DNA from: Algoriphagus sp. AK58
Lineage (GTDB): Bacteria; Bacteroidota; Bacteroidia; Cytophagales; Cyclobacteriaceae
Direction of reading: 5' to 3'
Assembly (NCBI RefSeq): GCF_014324365.1
Contig: NZ_QEIG01000008.1
Location: 124,001 to 188,000 of the forward strand
DNA length: 64,000 bases
The first letter of the stretch is position 1; each line of letters begins with the position of its first letter. Under the pieces are notes generated by a model. It had not been told where the DNA came from and did no database searches. It was given only the letters and a program-made list of their open reading frames with translations. The translations under genes were made by a program, and so were the position numbers. Of the stretch, positions 38,214 through 47,187 are shown in pieces.

Positions 38214-38239
38214 AAGCCCCTCGGGATTCCCAAGAGGCT
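38214..38239. terminator. Imperfect hairpin terminator
   Basis: An interrupted stem (AAGCC with GGCTT, then GGG with CCC) lies between rnhB and the convergent small gene. On the minus strand it is followed by six Ts, so it may end the leftward gene. Confidence 0.45.
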
Positions 38240-38261
38240 TTCGGTCTATTTTAAGGGCGAA

Positions 38262-38699
38262 TTATTTCTTAATGCGTTCGAAGATCAGTTTTCCCGTATT
38301 GGCATTTTTGCTAATGGGCTGAAGGACGAGCTTATCTGAAGAAAGCTCTACGATCTGAGCCAGTCTGTCCCCCTTTTCGTCATGAATCAAAAGTAGATTC
38401 CCTTCGCTGAGTTCGACTTTGGCTTCTTTCCGCACGATGGTCTGATCTTGGAGTTCGATGTATTTCAACGTTTCCCCTTCCTGGAATTCATACACGGTAT
38501 TTTCCAGCCTGAATTTGATCCGGGCATCCATGCTCGCACGTTGGGCGGGAGTGGCATTTTGGTATTGTGGAGAATAGACAATTTTCTCCATTCCGTCAAA
38601 ATGAACCAGTTGCCAGGAACCTAACAAGTCTTTGTACTGGACCTGAAACCAAATAACAAAAGAGGCAAGGATAACAGAAAGGGACAACGCAAACTTCAT
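38262..38699 (-). CDS. Secreted hypothetical protein
   Basis: This 145-residue protein has an N-terminal hydrophobic segment (MKFALSLSVILASFVIW) that is either a signal peptide or an anchor. The rest has a strand-rich body reminiscent of lipocalin-like proteins (GSWQLVHFDGMEKI, YEFQEGETLKYIELQD, DKLVLQPISK). Function is unknown. It stands alone between rnhB and the transhydrogenase terminator, on the same strand as the transhydrogenase. Confidence 0.65.
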   Translation of the reverse strand: MKFALSLSVILASFVIWFQVQYKDLLGSWQLVHFDGMEKIVYSPQYQNATPAQRASMDARIKFRLENTVYEFQEGETLKYIELQDQTIVRKEAKVELSEGNLLLIHDEKGDRLAQIVELSSDKLVLQPISKNANTGKLIFERIKK

Positions 38700-38734
38700 G
38701 GTTTGTTGAAGGCAATTATTTTGCCAAAATCAAA

Positions 38735-38766
38735 AGAGGGCAGTGAATTGAATTCCCCTGCCCTCT
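38735..38766 (-). terminator. Rho-independent terminator of the pnt operon
   Basis: A nine-base-pair stem (AGAGGGCAG with CTGCCCTCT) with an inner GAATT/AATTC pairing is followed on the minus strand by Ts. It ends the transhydrogenase transcript. Confidence 0.82.
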
Positions 38767-38813
38767 TTATGTACTTTTCTCTGCAACGGTAAGCAGACAA
38801 ATGCTGCAAATCT

Positions 38814-40202
38814 TTAACTCATCTCCTTCATCTCACCTACCACTTTGGTTATGGTCTGCTTGGCATCGCCAAAGAGCATCAGACAATTGGGATAGCCAAA
38901 GAGCTCATTTTCGATCCCTGCATACCCTTTGCCCATGCTGCGCTTAGAGACGATGACGGTGCGGGCTTTGTCGGCATTCAGGATCGGCATACCGTAGATC
39001 GGGCTGGCCGGATTGGTTCTGGCAGCTGGGTTAACTACATCATTTGCTCCCACGACAAAGACGATATCGGTGTTTTGAAAATCATCATTGATCGCTTCCA
39101 TCTCAATGAGCTTATCGTAGCTGATATTGGCTTCTGCCAAAAGCACGTTCATGTGTCCGGGCATACGGCCTGCCACCGGGTGAATGGCAAAACGGAAGTC
39201 GATGTTTCGCTTTTCACACTGCTCCATCAGTTCTCGGATTACGTGCTGCGCTTGCGCCACAGCCATCCCATATCCCGGCACCACAATGACTGAAGAAGCC
39301 GAATCAAACAGCATCGCCGCTTCCTCCACGCCCACTTCCTTGATCACGATCTGTGGTCCGTCCTGAGGTCCTGCTGCTGTGGTCTGGCCAAAGCCTCCCA
39401 AAAGCACATTCATCAGGGATCGGTTCATGGCTTTGCACATGATCTGAGTCAGGATAATCCCTGAGGCACCCACGAGCGAACCTGCCACAATCAACACATT
39501 ATTATTGAGAATGAAACCAGTCGCACAGGCAGCCATTCCAGAGTAGGAGTTGAGCAGTGAAATCACCACCGGCATATCTGCACCGCCAATCGGAATTACG
39601 ATCAAAATGCCCACGAGGAGAGAAATCCCTACCAATAGAGTGATGTAGACATGATCCGCTTGATAGAGATGGGTGAATACCGCAATGACCACAAAGGACA
39701 GCAGCAACAGCAAATTGAGCGCATGCTGACCTTTGAACGTGATGGGCTGACCAGACATTTTGCCATTTAGCTTCAGCCAAGCGACTACTGAACCTGTAAA
39801 AGTGACTCCGCCAATCAGTACAGAAGCGATGATACTGACCGAATTGACCGTATCGATCTCAACGGCTTGGACTTGAGTTTTTAGAAAATGATCTGAAAGT
39901 GCTACCCCGAGGGAGGCCATTCCACCAAATCCGTTGAATAAGGCCACCATCTCAGGAATTTGGGTCATTTCCACTTTTTTGGCATAATACAAACCGATCG
40001 CTCCTCCAAGCAGCATGGCCGCCAGCATTTCGGGGAATGTGGCCAAATCCAGATTGACCAAAGTAGCAGCTATGGCCAGCAGCATACCGACTGCAGAAAT
40101 TACATTGCCTTTCCTGGCATCTTTCGTTTTCCCGAGGAACTTGATTCCGATAATGAACAGAATCGAAGAAATCAGATAGGCGATTTGGACGAGATTGCTC
40201 AT
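38814..40202 (-). CDS. pntB: NAD(P) transhydrogenase subunit beta
   Basis: This 462-residue subunit has eight to nine membrane helices and a C-terminal NADP(H)-binding domain III (IVPGYGMAVAQAQHVIRELMEQ, HPVAGRMPGHMNVLLAEA, VVGANDVVNPAARTNPASPIYGMP, KRSMGKGYAGIENELF). The enzyme uses the proton gradient to drive NADP reduction by NADH. The coding region overlaps pntAB by four bases, so the subunits are translationally coupled. Confidence 0.95.
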   Translation of the reverse strand: MSNLVQIAYLISSILFIIGIKFLGKTKDARKGNVISAVGMLLAIAATLVNLDLATFPEMLAAMLLGGAIGLYYAKKVEMTQIPEMVALFNGFGGMASLGVALSDHFLKTQVQAVEIDTVNSVSIIASVLIGGVTFTGSVVAWLKLNGKMSGQPITFKGQHALNLLLLLSFVVIAVFTHLYQADHVYITLLVGISLLVGILIVIPIGGADMPVVISLLNSYSGMAACATGFILNNNVLIVAGSLVGASGIILTQIMCKAMNRSLMNVLLGGFGQTTAAGPQDGPQIVIKEVGVEEAAMLFDSASSVIVVPGYGMAVAQAQHVIRELMEQCEKRNIDFRFAIHPVAGRMPGHMNVLLAEANISYDKLIEMEAINDDFQNTDIVFVVGANDVVNPAARTNPASPIYGMPILNADKARTVIVSKRSMGKGYAGIENELFGYPNCLMLFGDAKQTITKVVGEMKEMS

Positions 40203-40486
40203 TTTTTCTTAAACATTTTTAGCATACGATCTGTGACAGCATATCCTCCGACCACATTGATCGTGGCGAGAACGAGTGCGAGCAATCCCATCCACTTGCT
40301 CAGGGTAGTAAATCCCAGCTCACTGGTAGCGATCAAGGCTCCGACGATGGTGATGCCAGAGATGGCATTGGACCCAGACATCAAAGGTGTATGCAGGGTA
40401 GGCGGTACTTTGGTGATCAATTCAAATCCCAGGTAACTCGCCAGGACAAGAACGTAAATCAGAATAATGAGTGATGAAGTATCCAT
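40199..40486 (-). CDS. pntAB: NAD(P) transhydrogenase subunit alpha, membrane part
   Basis: This 95-residue protein has three hydrophobic helices and the family features HTPLMSGSNAISGI and VVGGYAVTDRMLKMF. It forms part of the membrane proton channel of the transhydrogenase. It is a separate gene here, as in the split-subunit enzymes of Rhodospirillum rubrum, while E. coli fuses it to the NAD-binding part. It lies 16 bases after pntAA. Confidence 0.93.
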   Translation of the reverse strand: MDTSSLIILIYVLVLASYLGFELITKVPPTLHTPLMSGSNAISGITIVGALIATSELGFTTLSKWMGLLALVLATINVVGGYAVTDRMLKMFKKK

Positions 40487-40502
40487 AGGTCAATTACAGG
40501 GT

Positions 40503-41627
40503 CTAGGCTTGGAGAATACTTTTGGTAAAGGGATGGACCAGCTGTCCTTCATGGGTGATCAATACACCCTTGGTGATTTCATCCTCCGGGTCAAAGTTCA
40601 ACCCAAGATTATTTGCCAAATGAAGCAAAAGCGTGGTGATGTTGGTTGCATACAGGTTGCTGGCATTGACTGGGAGCAATGACGGCAGATTGGATTCGCC
40701 GATAATCGTCACGCCATGCTTGACCACCGTTGCATTCTTTTCTGAAATCGCGCAGTTGCCTCCGGATTCCACTGCCATGTCCACTATTACCGAACCGGCC
40801 TTCATGCTTTTGACCATGTCCTCCGTGACCAGGATGGGTGACTTTTTACCCATGACCAAGGCTGTAGTGATGACCAAGTCAGCGTCTTTGATTTTGTCTC
40901 GGATGAGTTGCTGCTGCTTTTCGAGGTACTCGGCGGACACTTCTTTGGCGTAGCCCCCTTCCACTTTTACTCCTTCGGCTCCTTCTACGGTCAAGAATCG
41001 GCCTCCGAGTGACTCTACTTGTTCCTTGGTTTCAGGTCGTACATCGGTACACTCCACGATGGCACCCAGTCTTTTCGCAGTAGCAATTGCCTGTAGACCA
41101 GCTACACCAGCACCAAAAATCAAGACTTTTGCCGGGGTAATTGTCCCCGAGGCAGTCATCATCAGGGGGAAGATTTTCCCCAAACTATTTGCTCCCAAGA
41201 GTACTGCCTTGTACCCCGCCAAATTGGCTTGAGAGGAGAGCGCATCCATTTTTTGGGCACGTGAAATTCTCGGCACCGCATCCATGGAGAAAGAAGTAAT
41301 GGATTTGGCATTGAGTGCGGCGATCACCTGGGGATGCTGGTAGGCATACATAAATGAGATACAGGAGGCCTTTTCCTTCATCTGGGCGATTTCATCCAAA
41401 GTAAAAAGATTGACTTTCAGAAGCATATCCGCTTGAAACACTTCTTCAGCAGGCCCTACTTTGGCTCCCGCATCCAGGTAATCTTGATCTGAGAAAAAAG
41501 AAGCCGCCCCGGCCCCTGACTCAATGATCACCTCAAATTCTTTTTTCTTGAGAAGCTTGACCGCGTCGGGACTGAGCGCCACTCGGCTCTCGTACTCCTT
41601 GGTCTCTTTGATGACTCCAATTAGCAT
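40503..41627 (-). CDS. pntAA: NAD(P) transhydrogenase subunit alpha, NAD-binding part
   Basis: This 374-residue protein is domain I of the transhydrogenase, which binds NAD(H). It starts MLIGVIKETKEYESRVALSP, a motif shared with alanine dehydrogenase, and has FGAGVAGLQAIATAKRLGA as its Rossmann motif and DMAVESGGNC in the active-site region. It is the first gene of the pntAA-pntAB-pntB operon. The intergenic region upstream is divergent from the Gfo/Idh gene. Confidence 0.95.
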   Translation of the reverse strand: MLIGVIKETKEYESRVALSPDAVKLLKKKEFEVIIESGAGAASFFSDQDYLDAGAKVGPAEEVFQADMLLKVNLFTLDEIAQMKEKASCISFMYAYQHPQVIAALNAKSITSFSMDAVPRISRAQKMDALSSQANLAGYKAVLLGANSLGKIFPLMMTASGTITPAKVLIFGAGVAGLQAIATAKRLGAIVECTDVRPETKEQVESLGGRFLTVEGAEGVKVEGGYAKEVSAEYLEKQQQLIRDKIKDADLVITTALVMGKKSPILVTEDMVKSMKAGSVIVDMAVESGGNCAISEKNATVVKHGVTIIGESNLPSLLPVNASNLYATNITTLLLHLANNLGLNFDPEDEITKGVLITHEGQLVHPFTKSILQA

Positions 41628-42109
41628 TTTAAATGTTTATTCAGGTCTATTGCAAAATTTATTAAGGGTAATCAACCTAAAGCTAAAGAATGCTTTGCAA
41701 AAGAGAAAAGAAACCCAAACTACTTTTGGAAGACAAAGTATGGATTGGGGATAAAAATAAAGTACAAATCTCCCTCTCAGCTTTCGCGTAATCGATTTCC
41801 AATAACAAGACGGTTTCTTTAAACTTTTTTCAAAAAAATTACGGAATCCTTACCGATCCATCTGCCACTGTCGGCTTTTATTAATAATACTTTTCACGCT
41901 AATCGACCACTTATACAAAAAATTCGAAAAACTTCAACCCCACCGTACAGATAAGGCAATAGAATTCACTATTTTAAAAATCTCAAGATAAACTAGTCCA
42001 TTTTATCCAATTCAACCTATTCACTCTGATTGACTATCAGTGGCTACTTTCATAATCTAACTCTGTCTATTTAAACAAGAATCCATCAAACCTAATTGAC
42101 AATAACCCC
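41628..42109. other. 482-base divergent intergenic region
   Basis: This AT-rich stretch lies between the start of pntAA and the start of the Gfo/Idh gene. It should hold both promoters, but no strong TTG/TAnnTTTG pair, operator palindrome, riboswitch or small gene could be recognised in it. Confidence 0.6.
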
Positions 42110-43576
42110 ATGAAGAAAAATGAATCCCCCTCTGCGGGTCAATCCCGAAGAGATTTCATCAAAAATGCGGCGATTGCTTCGTCCTTTTTTATTGTTCCCC
42201 GACACGTATTGGGCGGAGTAGGCTACACGGCACCTTCCGATCAGTTAAATCTGGCAGCGATTGGCGCCGGAGGAAAAGGTAGAAGTGATATTTTGAATGC
42301 TTCGGTCAACGGCCGTGAGCGCGTAGTGGCACTTTGCGACGTGGATTTTTCCGGTTCGGCAAAAGACTCTGTCAAAAGCTTCCCCAACGCCAAGCTGTAT
42401 GCCGACTACCGCAAAATGCTCGAAGAGCAAAAAGACATCGATGCAGTGACTATCTCCACGCCCGACCACGTGCATGGTCCTGCAGCCAAATTCTGCATGG
42501 AGAGAGGCAAGCACGTCTATGTGCAAAAGCCCATGACCCACAACATCCGAGAGGCCCGTATGCTTACCCAAATGGCACGTGACCAAAAAGTCGTGACACA
42601 AATGGGTAACCAAGGTGCCTCTAACCCACTCATGGACATGATCCGTGGTTGGATGGACGCAGGTAAAATCGGTAAAGTATCCAAAGTCCAAATCTGGACC
42701 AACCGGCCTGTTTGGCCTCAGGGCGGTCCTTTCCCAAAAGCCGATGCAGGGAATAAACCAAGCGAATTAGAATGGGATCTTTGGCTCGGACCGGCACCGG
42801 AAATTCCTTTTACCCCAAATCTTCATCCATTCAACTGGAGAGGCTGGTGGGATTACGGAACAGGTGCCTTAGGAGACGTAGGGTGCCACCTGATGGACAT
42901 ACCCTTCCGTATGCTGGGACTGAATTATCCGACCGATGCAGAATGCTCTGTTGGATCCGTTTATTCTCAAATGTGGACGGCAGATTACAATCCTGAAGGA
43001 TGCCCTGCTTCCTCTTTCATTACACTTCACTATGGACCTACCGCAAAAAATCCTGTACCTCTCGAAATGACCTGGATGGACGGCGGTATCCGACCTTCAC
43101 ACCCTGACATCATCCCTCCTGACCATGATCTTGGTGGTGCCAATTCAGCAAACGGTGTGATGATGATCGGAGAAAAAGGCATCATCACCCACAACATCAA
43201 TGACAGCTCCCCGCTAATGCCAAAGCTGTACCTATATGACGGCACGCAGGAATTTGGTCCGGACCGGATCGAAGGCACCGAACCCGAATATGGACATCAG
43301 CGCAAGTGGGTGGATGCCTGCAAAGCAGGTTTTGGTTCTGCGGAACACAAGGCTTTGACCTCATCCTTTGACTATGCCGGACCGATGACCGAGACTGTCT
43401 TGATGGGCAACCTTGCGATCCGAAGCTATATGCTCAGAAGAAAAAATGCACAGGGAAGAGACGAGTTCTTCGGTCGCCGTAAGCTGCTTTGGGACGGTGA
43501 AAACATGCGAATCACCAACCTGGAAGAGGCCAATCAGTTTGTGGGTAGAACCTACAGACCAGGATTTGAAGTTTGA
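42110..43576 (+). CDS. Tat-exported Gfo/Idh/MocA family oxidoreductase
   Basis: This 488-residue protein starts with a twin-arginine signal (SRRDFIKNAAIASSFF). The NAD(P)-binding Rossmann part follows: LNLAAIGAGGKGRSDI, VVALCDVD and a DHVHGPAAKFCMERGKHVYV stretch with EKP-like VQKPMT. The C-terminal alpha/beta domain includes GALGDVGCHLMDIPF, the family catalytic-histidine region. Members oxidise or isomerise sugars and their derivatives. The Tat signal suggests folding with cofactor in the cytoplasm and export to the periplasm. The enzyme is close to a polysaccharide locus, but its substrate is unknown. Confidence 0.88.
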   Translation: MKKNESPSAGQSRRDFIKNAAIASSFFIVPRHVLGGVGYTAPSDQLNLAAIGAGGKGRSDILNASVNGRERVVALCDVDFSGSAKDSVKSFPNAKLYADYRKMLEEQKDIDAVTISTPDHVHGPAAKFCMERGKHVYVQKPMTHNIREARMLTQMARDQKVVTQMGNQGASNPLMDMIRGWMDAGKIGKVSKVQIWTNRPVWPQGGPFPKADAGNKPSELEWDLWLGPAPEIPFTPNLHPFNWRGWWDYGTGALGDVGCHLMDIPFRMLGLNYPTDAECSVGSVYSQMWTADYNPEGCPASSFITLHYGPTAKNPVPLEMTWMDGGIRPSHPDIIPPDHDLGGANSANGVMMIGEKGIITHNINDSSPLMPKLYLYDGTQEFGPDRIEGTEPEYGHQRKWVDACKAGFGSAEHKALTSSFDYAGPMTETVLMGNLAIRSYMLRRKNAQGRDEFFGRRKLLWDGENMRITNLEEANQFVGRTYRPGFEV

Positions 43577-43641
43577 TTCCGCCTGTGGTGTTCACCTTTT
43601 AGTAGTCAATAGAAGTAATCCCGACATATTTATGAATCAAA

Positions 43642-43667
43642 AACCGTGGGTGGAAACGCTCACGGTT
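43642..43667 (+). terminator. Rho-independent terminator
   Basis: A seven-base-pair stem (AACCGTG with CACGGTT) encloses a 12-base loop and is followed by six Ts. It ends the Gfo/Idh transcript before the alcohol dehydrogenase gene. Confidence 0.82.
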
Positions 43668-43711
43668 TTTTTGTGATTTTTTTAGAATTTACCGATTCAA
43701 ATCACCACCAA

Positions 43712-44752
43712 ATGAAAGCCCTCCTCGTCGAATCCTTCCAAGAAAAACCCATCATCACCCAAGTTCCCGATCCACAAGCCCCGGAAAACGGAGTGGTGTT
43801 GGAAGTCAAGGCCACCGGACTTTGTCGAAGCGATTGGCATGGCTGGATGGGACATGATTCAGACATTCGATTGCCCCATGTGCCGGGACATGAGTTTGCG
43901 GGAGTGATCCGTGAAGTGGGCAAAGGAGTAAAAAACTGGAAAGTCGGAGACAGAGTGACCGTTCCCTTTGTATGCGCCTGTGGTACCTGTCCTACCTGCC
44001 ACAGCGGAAACCAGCAGATTTGCGATGATCAGTTTCAGCCGGGATTTACCCATTGGGGATCCTTTGCAGAATATGTGGCAGTCTATCGGGCAGAGACCAA
44101 TTTGGTCCGACTCCCAGATTCGGTGAGTTTTGAAGCGGCAGCAAGTTTGGGATGCCGATTTGCCACGTCCTTCCGGGGAGTGGTCGCTCAGGGAAAAGTC
44201 ACCGGAGGTCAATGGGTAGCCGTGCATGGCTGCGGAGGTGTGGGGCTTTCGGCTATCATGATTGCTGCTGCTTTGGGCGCCCATGTGATTGCGATTGACA
44301 TCTCAGAGGAAAAACTGGCACTTGCCAAAACTGCCGGAGCTGACATTTTACTCAATGGAAAAATCAATCCCGATATACCGGAAGCAATTCTTGAGCTGAC
44401 CAAAGGTGGTGCACACGTTTCCATCGATGCTCTGGGAAGCAAAATCACCTGCTACAATTCCATCGCTTGCCTCAGAAAACGCGGCAAACATATCCAAATC
44501 GGACTGATGGCAGGAGACCAAGCCAATCCCCAAGTCCCCATGCATTTGGTCATCGCCAAGGAACTCGAGCTCCTCGGCAGCCACGGTATGCAGGCCCACG
44601 CCTATCCGGAAATGATGCAGATGATTTTGCAGGGAAAACTCGCCCCCCAAAGCCTGATAGGAAGACGAATCAGGCTGGACGATGCCGTGGAAGCATTGAT
44701 CTCTATGGATAGCTTCCAGGAAAAGGGCATGGTGATGATTGATCGGTTTTGA
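43712..44752 (+). CDS. Zinc-dependent alcohol dehydrogenase family protein
   Basis: The ATG at 43712 gives the standard 346 residues. An earlier in-frame ATG lies in the terminator. Catalytic zinc ligands are Cys38 ([10 protein letters not shown]) and His60-Glu61 (PGHEFAG). Structural zinc cysteines are Cys90, Cys93, Cys96 and Cys104 ([15 protein letters not shown]). The NAD-binding motif is [18 protein letters not shown]. It is a cytoplasmic medium-chain dehydrogenase of the threonine-dehydrogenase or sorbitol-dehydrogenase-like type. It lies after the Gfo/Idh gene, separated by a terminator, and convergent with the polysaccharide locus. Confidence 0.9.
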   Translation: MKALLVESFQEKPIITQVPDPQAPENGVVLEVKATGLCRSDWHGWMGHDSDIRLPHVPGHEFAGVIREVGKGVKNWKVGDRVTVPFVCACGTCPTCHSGNQQICDDQFQPGFTHWGSFAEYVAVYRAETNLVRLPDSVSFEAAASLGCRFATSFRGVVAQGKVTGGQWVAVHGCGGVGLSAIMIAAALGAHVIAIDISEEKLALAKTAGADILLNGKINPDIPEAILELTKGGAHVSIDALGSKITCYNSIACLRKRGKHIQIGLMAGDQANPQVPMHLVIAKELELLGSHGMQAHAYPEMMQMILQGKLAPQSLIGRRIRLDDAVEALISMDSFQEKGMVMIDRF

Positions 44753-44818
44753 AGGAATCTTCCATTTTTTTCAAAAACCACAAAGCCTTTCCCCAAAAGT
44801 TTTTCCTAGGTCTTCAAT

Positions 44819-47137
44819 TCACTCTAAAGTCAGCTTGACCATTTTCCTAAAATATCCCAAGCCATAGGACACCTGTATGGATTCACCTTTTTCCCAAGAA
44901 AGCGATTGATTCTGCACATTGAGCTTTCCCTGTTCGAGAGGTATTTCCCCCTCCATGAACAACGAATAAGGGGACTCTTCTGTCAAAGTTGCGGTGATCA
45001 TCTGACCTTTCTGGTTTTGCACAATGACCTCGACCTTTTCAGCCGTTTGAGGATCAAAATTCAAAGGGGCTTCCAAGCGAATGATCAGCTTATTTTGGGT
45101 ATTTAGAATAGCTTCCAGCTTAGTATAATAATTAGCCATGTAGGCCATACTCGTATTGAAAGCTGTGTTAAACTGAACCCAGCCTTCCGTCCAGCCCAAG
45201 TTCCCCACCTCAGGATTGTTGGGGTAATGAAAGGATTTTGGGGAACCATCAAACACAAATTTAACCTCCTCGAGCAAGCCATAGCCTCCCAAGTGTGCAT
45301 TGTACCAACCCAAATCCACTCCTTCTATTTCTTTCGGGCTACGGTGAGAGAAATGCCTTCCTACTGGATTTTTCCCAAATGCATTATCAAAGTGAGACCA
45401 CGCCAATACTTCCAGCCGCTTGTTTAATTCCGGATTTTCCAAAATGGACATGGCTGAAAATACCGCTGCAGGAAAGCCCAAGACGTTTCCGGTTTCATTC
45501 CAGCTTGGCGGCACCCAATCTTCATCATCGGAGTACTTTCTAAAATCCCAATAGTTATCTGATCGTGAAATAGCTACTTTAGCCCATTCTTCAACCTTTT
45601 CCTTTAGCCCTTTTGGTGCTCTTTCTGGAAAATTTTGTTGGAAATAAGCAAATGCCCGCATGGTCATGTGTTCGGACATTCTCTGCCCTTTGGTTACGAT
45701 GGGGTCTTTCCAATCCAGGTTCTTTATCATCCAGTCCATCTGTCGGTAAGCCGCCTCAAAATACTTTTCCGCGTCCTGTTCACCTTGCCTTTTGGCGACT
45801 TCATACATCATCAAATTAGGTATAACCGAATATCCAGGAGGCATCTCCCCTTTGGTGGTGCCCATTTGGGTTTTTAACGCGAGTAAGTTATGCTCAGGGC
45901 TTAGGTCATACTGTGAAATGGAGCTTGGGCTGACTGTAGTTTTCTCCCATTTCTCCCGGGCATACTGATAGATCAGATCAAAATTTTGTTGAGGAAGCCA
46001 TTTTTTCAAGTAAGGCCAGGCGTAGAGAAAATGTGCCAATTCAGCCTTTTGCATCTCATGATCCAAGCCTTTGGAAATCTTCACATCCGCATCCCAATGA
46101 ATCAGCTTGACCACATCAGGTGCCTCTTCCCTATAAGGTTCCAAAGTTCCCCAAAACCCCTTGTATTGGGATGGAAATGTGGAATTTGGAACATAGGAAA
46201 CCGTTCGCTCCATGCGCTCAAACGCATCGGGGTTGGAAAGGTAAGAAGCCACCAAGCTCTGCATTGCCCAATTGAAAAAATCCCCATCACGCCACTCGAA
46301 AGAAATGGGTCTGATGAGATCAGTCGTACCTACATAATGTCTGGCTCCAATCATAAAGTCAATCATGTTGCGGTAAGTCACACGCTCCAACCAATAGGGT
46401 CCAATTCGGAATGGAAATGATTCTTCTTGCCCGGACACAATGATATATTCCTCCTGAGAATTGGGATTGAATTCCGAAAAATCCCCTTTCCCTTGTTCGA
46501 TAGTTCCAGAGAACACGACTTTTCGGTTACTTGCTTGGTGAATCTCAAAAGGTGATTGATCGGCGAGGTTTGGAGCAGAAAAACGCTTCGGTCTTCCAAG
46601 GTTGTAGCCACTTTGGTTGACCAAGATTTTTTTGACCTCTGCAGCAGTAGAATCCACATACTGCTGGCCAAAGACCTCCAATTCCGAAACAACCACTTCG
46701 GAACCAGTTTCAATCCAAAGTCTTATCCGGTCGGTTAGAATAGGTTTTTCAAAGTTGACAGAGACCTGATTGTCTCTATTTGAACTGATTTCTTTGACGT
46801 TTCTCCAAGAACCGTTTAGGATGGTCTGAATTTTAAAATCCGAAATCGGGGAAGACTCTGTTGGAGTTTTGATACTTAGTTCAGTTATCTCGGTCGCTCC
46901 AGGCAACTTTAGCATAATCCAAGCTTCATTTGCATCGGGTAAATTTTTCCACGAGCTTTCCAGTCCATTCTTCCCGTCGATCGCCTTGGAGGGTTCATAT
47001 CCTGGCTGAAAGGAACTGGATGTAGCTGTTCCGGTCAGGGAAAGATTATTCCTTTGCTGGCTAAAAGATTTTGGGATTATTGCCAAACTGGCTATTGAAA
47101 CCAGCAAACCAAATTTTTTCAAAAGTTGAAATTGCAT
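44819..47137 (-). CDS. Secreted GH9-like glycoside hydrolase with F5/8 type C domain
   Basis: The protein has 772 residues and a signal peptide ending near KSFSQ. Residues ~30-155 are an F5/8 type C (CBM32-like) carbohydrate-binding domain (YEPSKAIDGK, RIRLWIETGS, VVSELEVFGQ). Residues ~165-260 resemble the cellulase N-terminal Ig-like domain (KKILVNQSGYNLGRPKRF). The next ~400 residues follow the GH9 (alpha/alpha)6 barrel, with FDNAFGKNPVGRHFSHR and TEGWVQFNTAF, in which the Glu matches the acid residue of the GH9 NE motif. A C-terminal strand-rich domain ends the protein. It would act on a polysaccharide in the periplasm or outer membrane. It is last in the minus-strand cluster. Confidence 0.72.
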   Translation of the reverse strand: MQFQLLKKFGLLVSIASLAIIPKSFSQQRNNLSLTGTATSSSFQPGYEPSKAIDGKNGLESSWKNLPDANEAWIMLKLPGATEITELSIKTPTESSPISDFKIQTILNGSWRNVKEISSNRDNQVSVNFEKPILTDRIRLWIETGSEVVVSELEVFGQQYVDSTAAEVKKILVNQSGYNLGRPKRFSAPNLADQSPFEIHQASNRKVVFSGTIEQGKGDFSEFNPNSQEEYIIVSGQEESFPFRIGPYWLERVTYRNMIDFMIGARHYVGTTDLIRPISFEWRDGDFFNWAMQSLVASYLSNPDAFERMERTVSYVPNSTFPSQYKGFWGTLEPYREEAPDVVKLIHWDADVKISKGLDHEMQKAELAHFLYAWPYLKKWLPQQNFDLIYQYAREKWEKTTVSPSSISQYDLSPEHNLLALKTQMGTTKGEMPPGYSVIPNLMMYEVAKRQGEQDAEKYFEAAYRQMDWMIKNLDWKDPIVTKGQRMSEHMTMRAFAYFQQNFPERAPKGLKEKVEEWAKVAISRSDNYWDFRKYSDDEDWVPPSWNETGNVLGFPAAVFSAMSILENPELNKRLEVLAWSHFDNAFGKNPVGRHFSHRSPKEIEGVDLGWYNAHLGGYGLLEEVKFVFDGSPKSFHYPNNPEVGNLGWTEGWVQFNTAFNTSMAYMANYYTKLEAILNTQNKLIIRLEAPLNFDPQTAEKVEVIVQNQKGQMITATLTEESPYSLFMEGEIPLEQGKLNVQNQSLSWEKGESIQVSYGLGYFRKMVKLTLE

Positions 47138-47187
47138 AAAGTATTCTTAAATATGGAAGTCGAAATATTGTGGAAAGTAATGTGCTT

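Noticed and set aside
41628..42109. Possible small gene or riboswitch in the long divergent gap
   Set aside because: No open frame with a plausible start and no recognised structural RNA pattern was seen.
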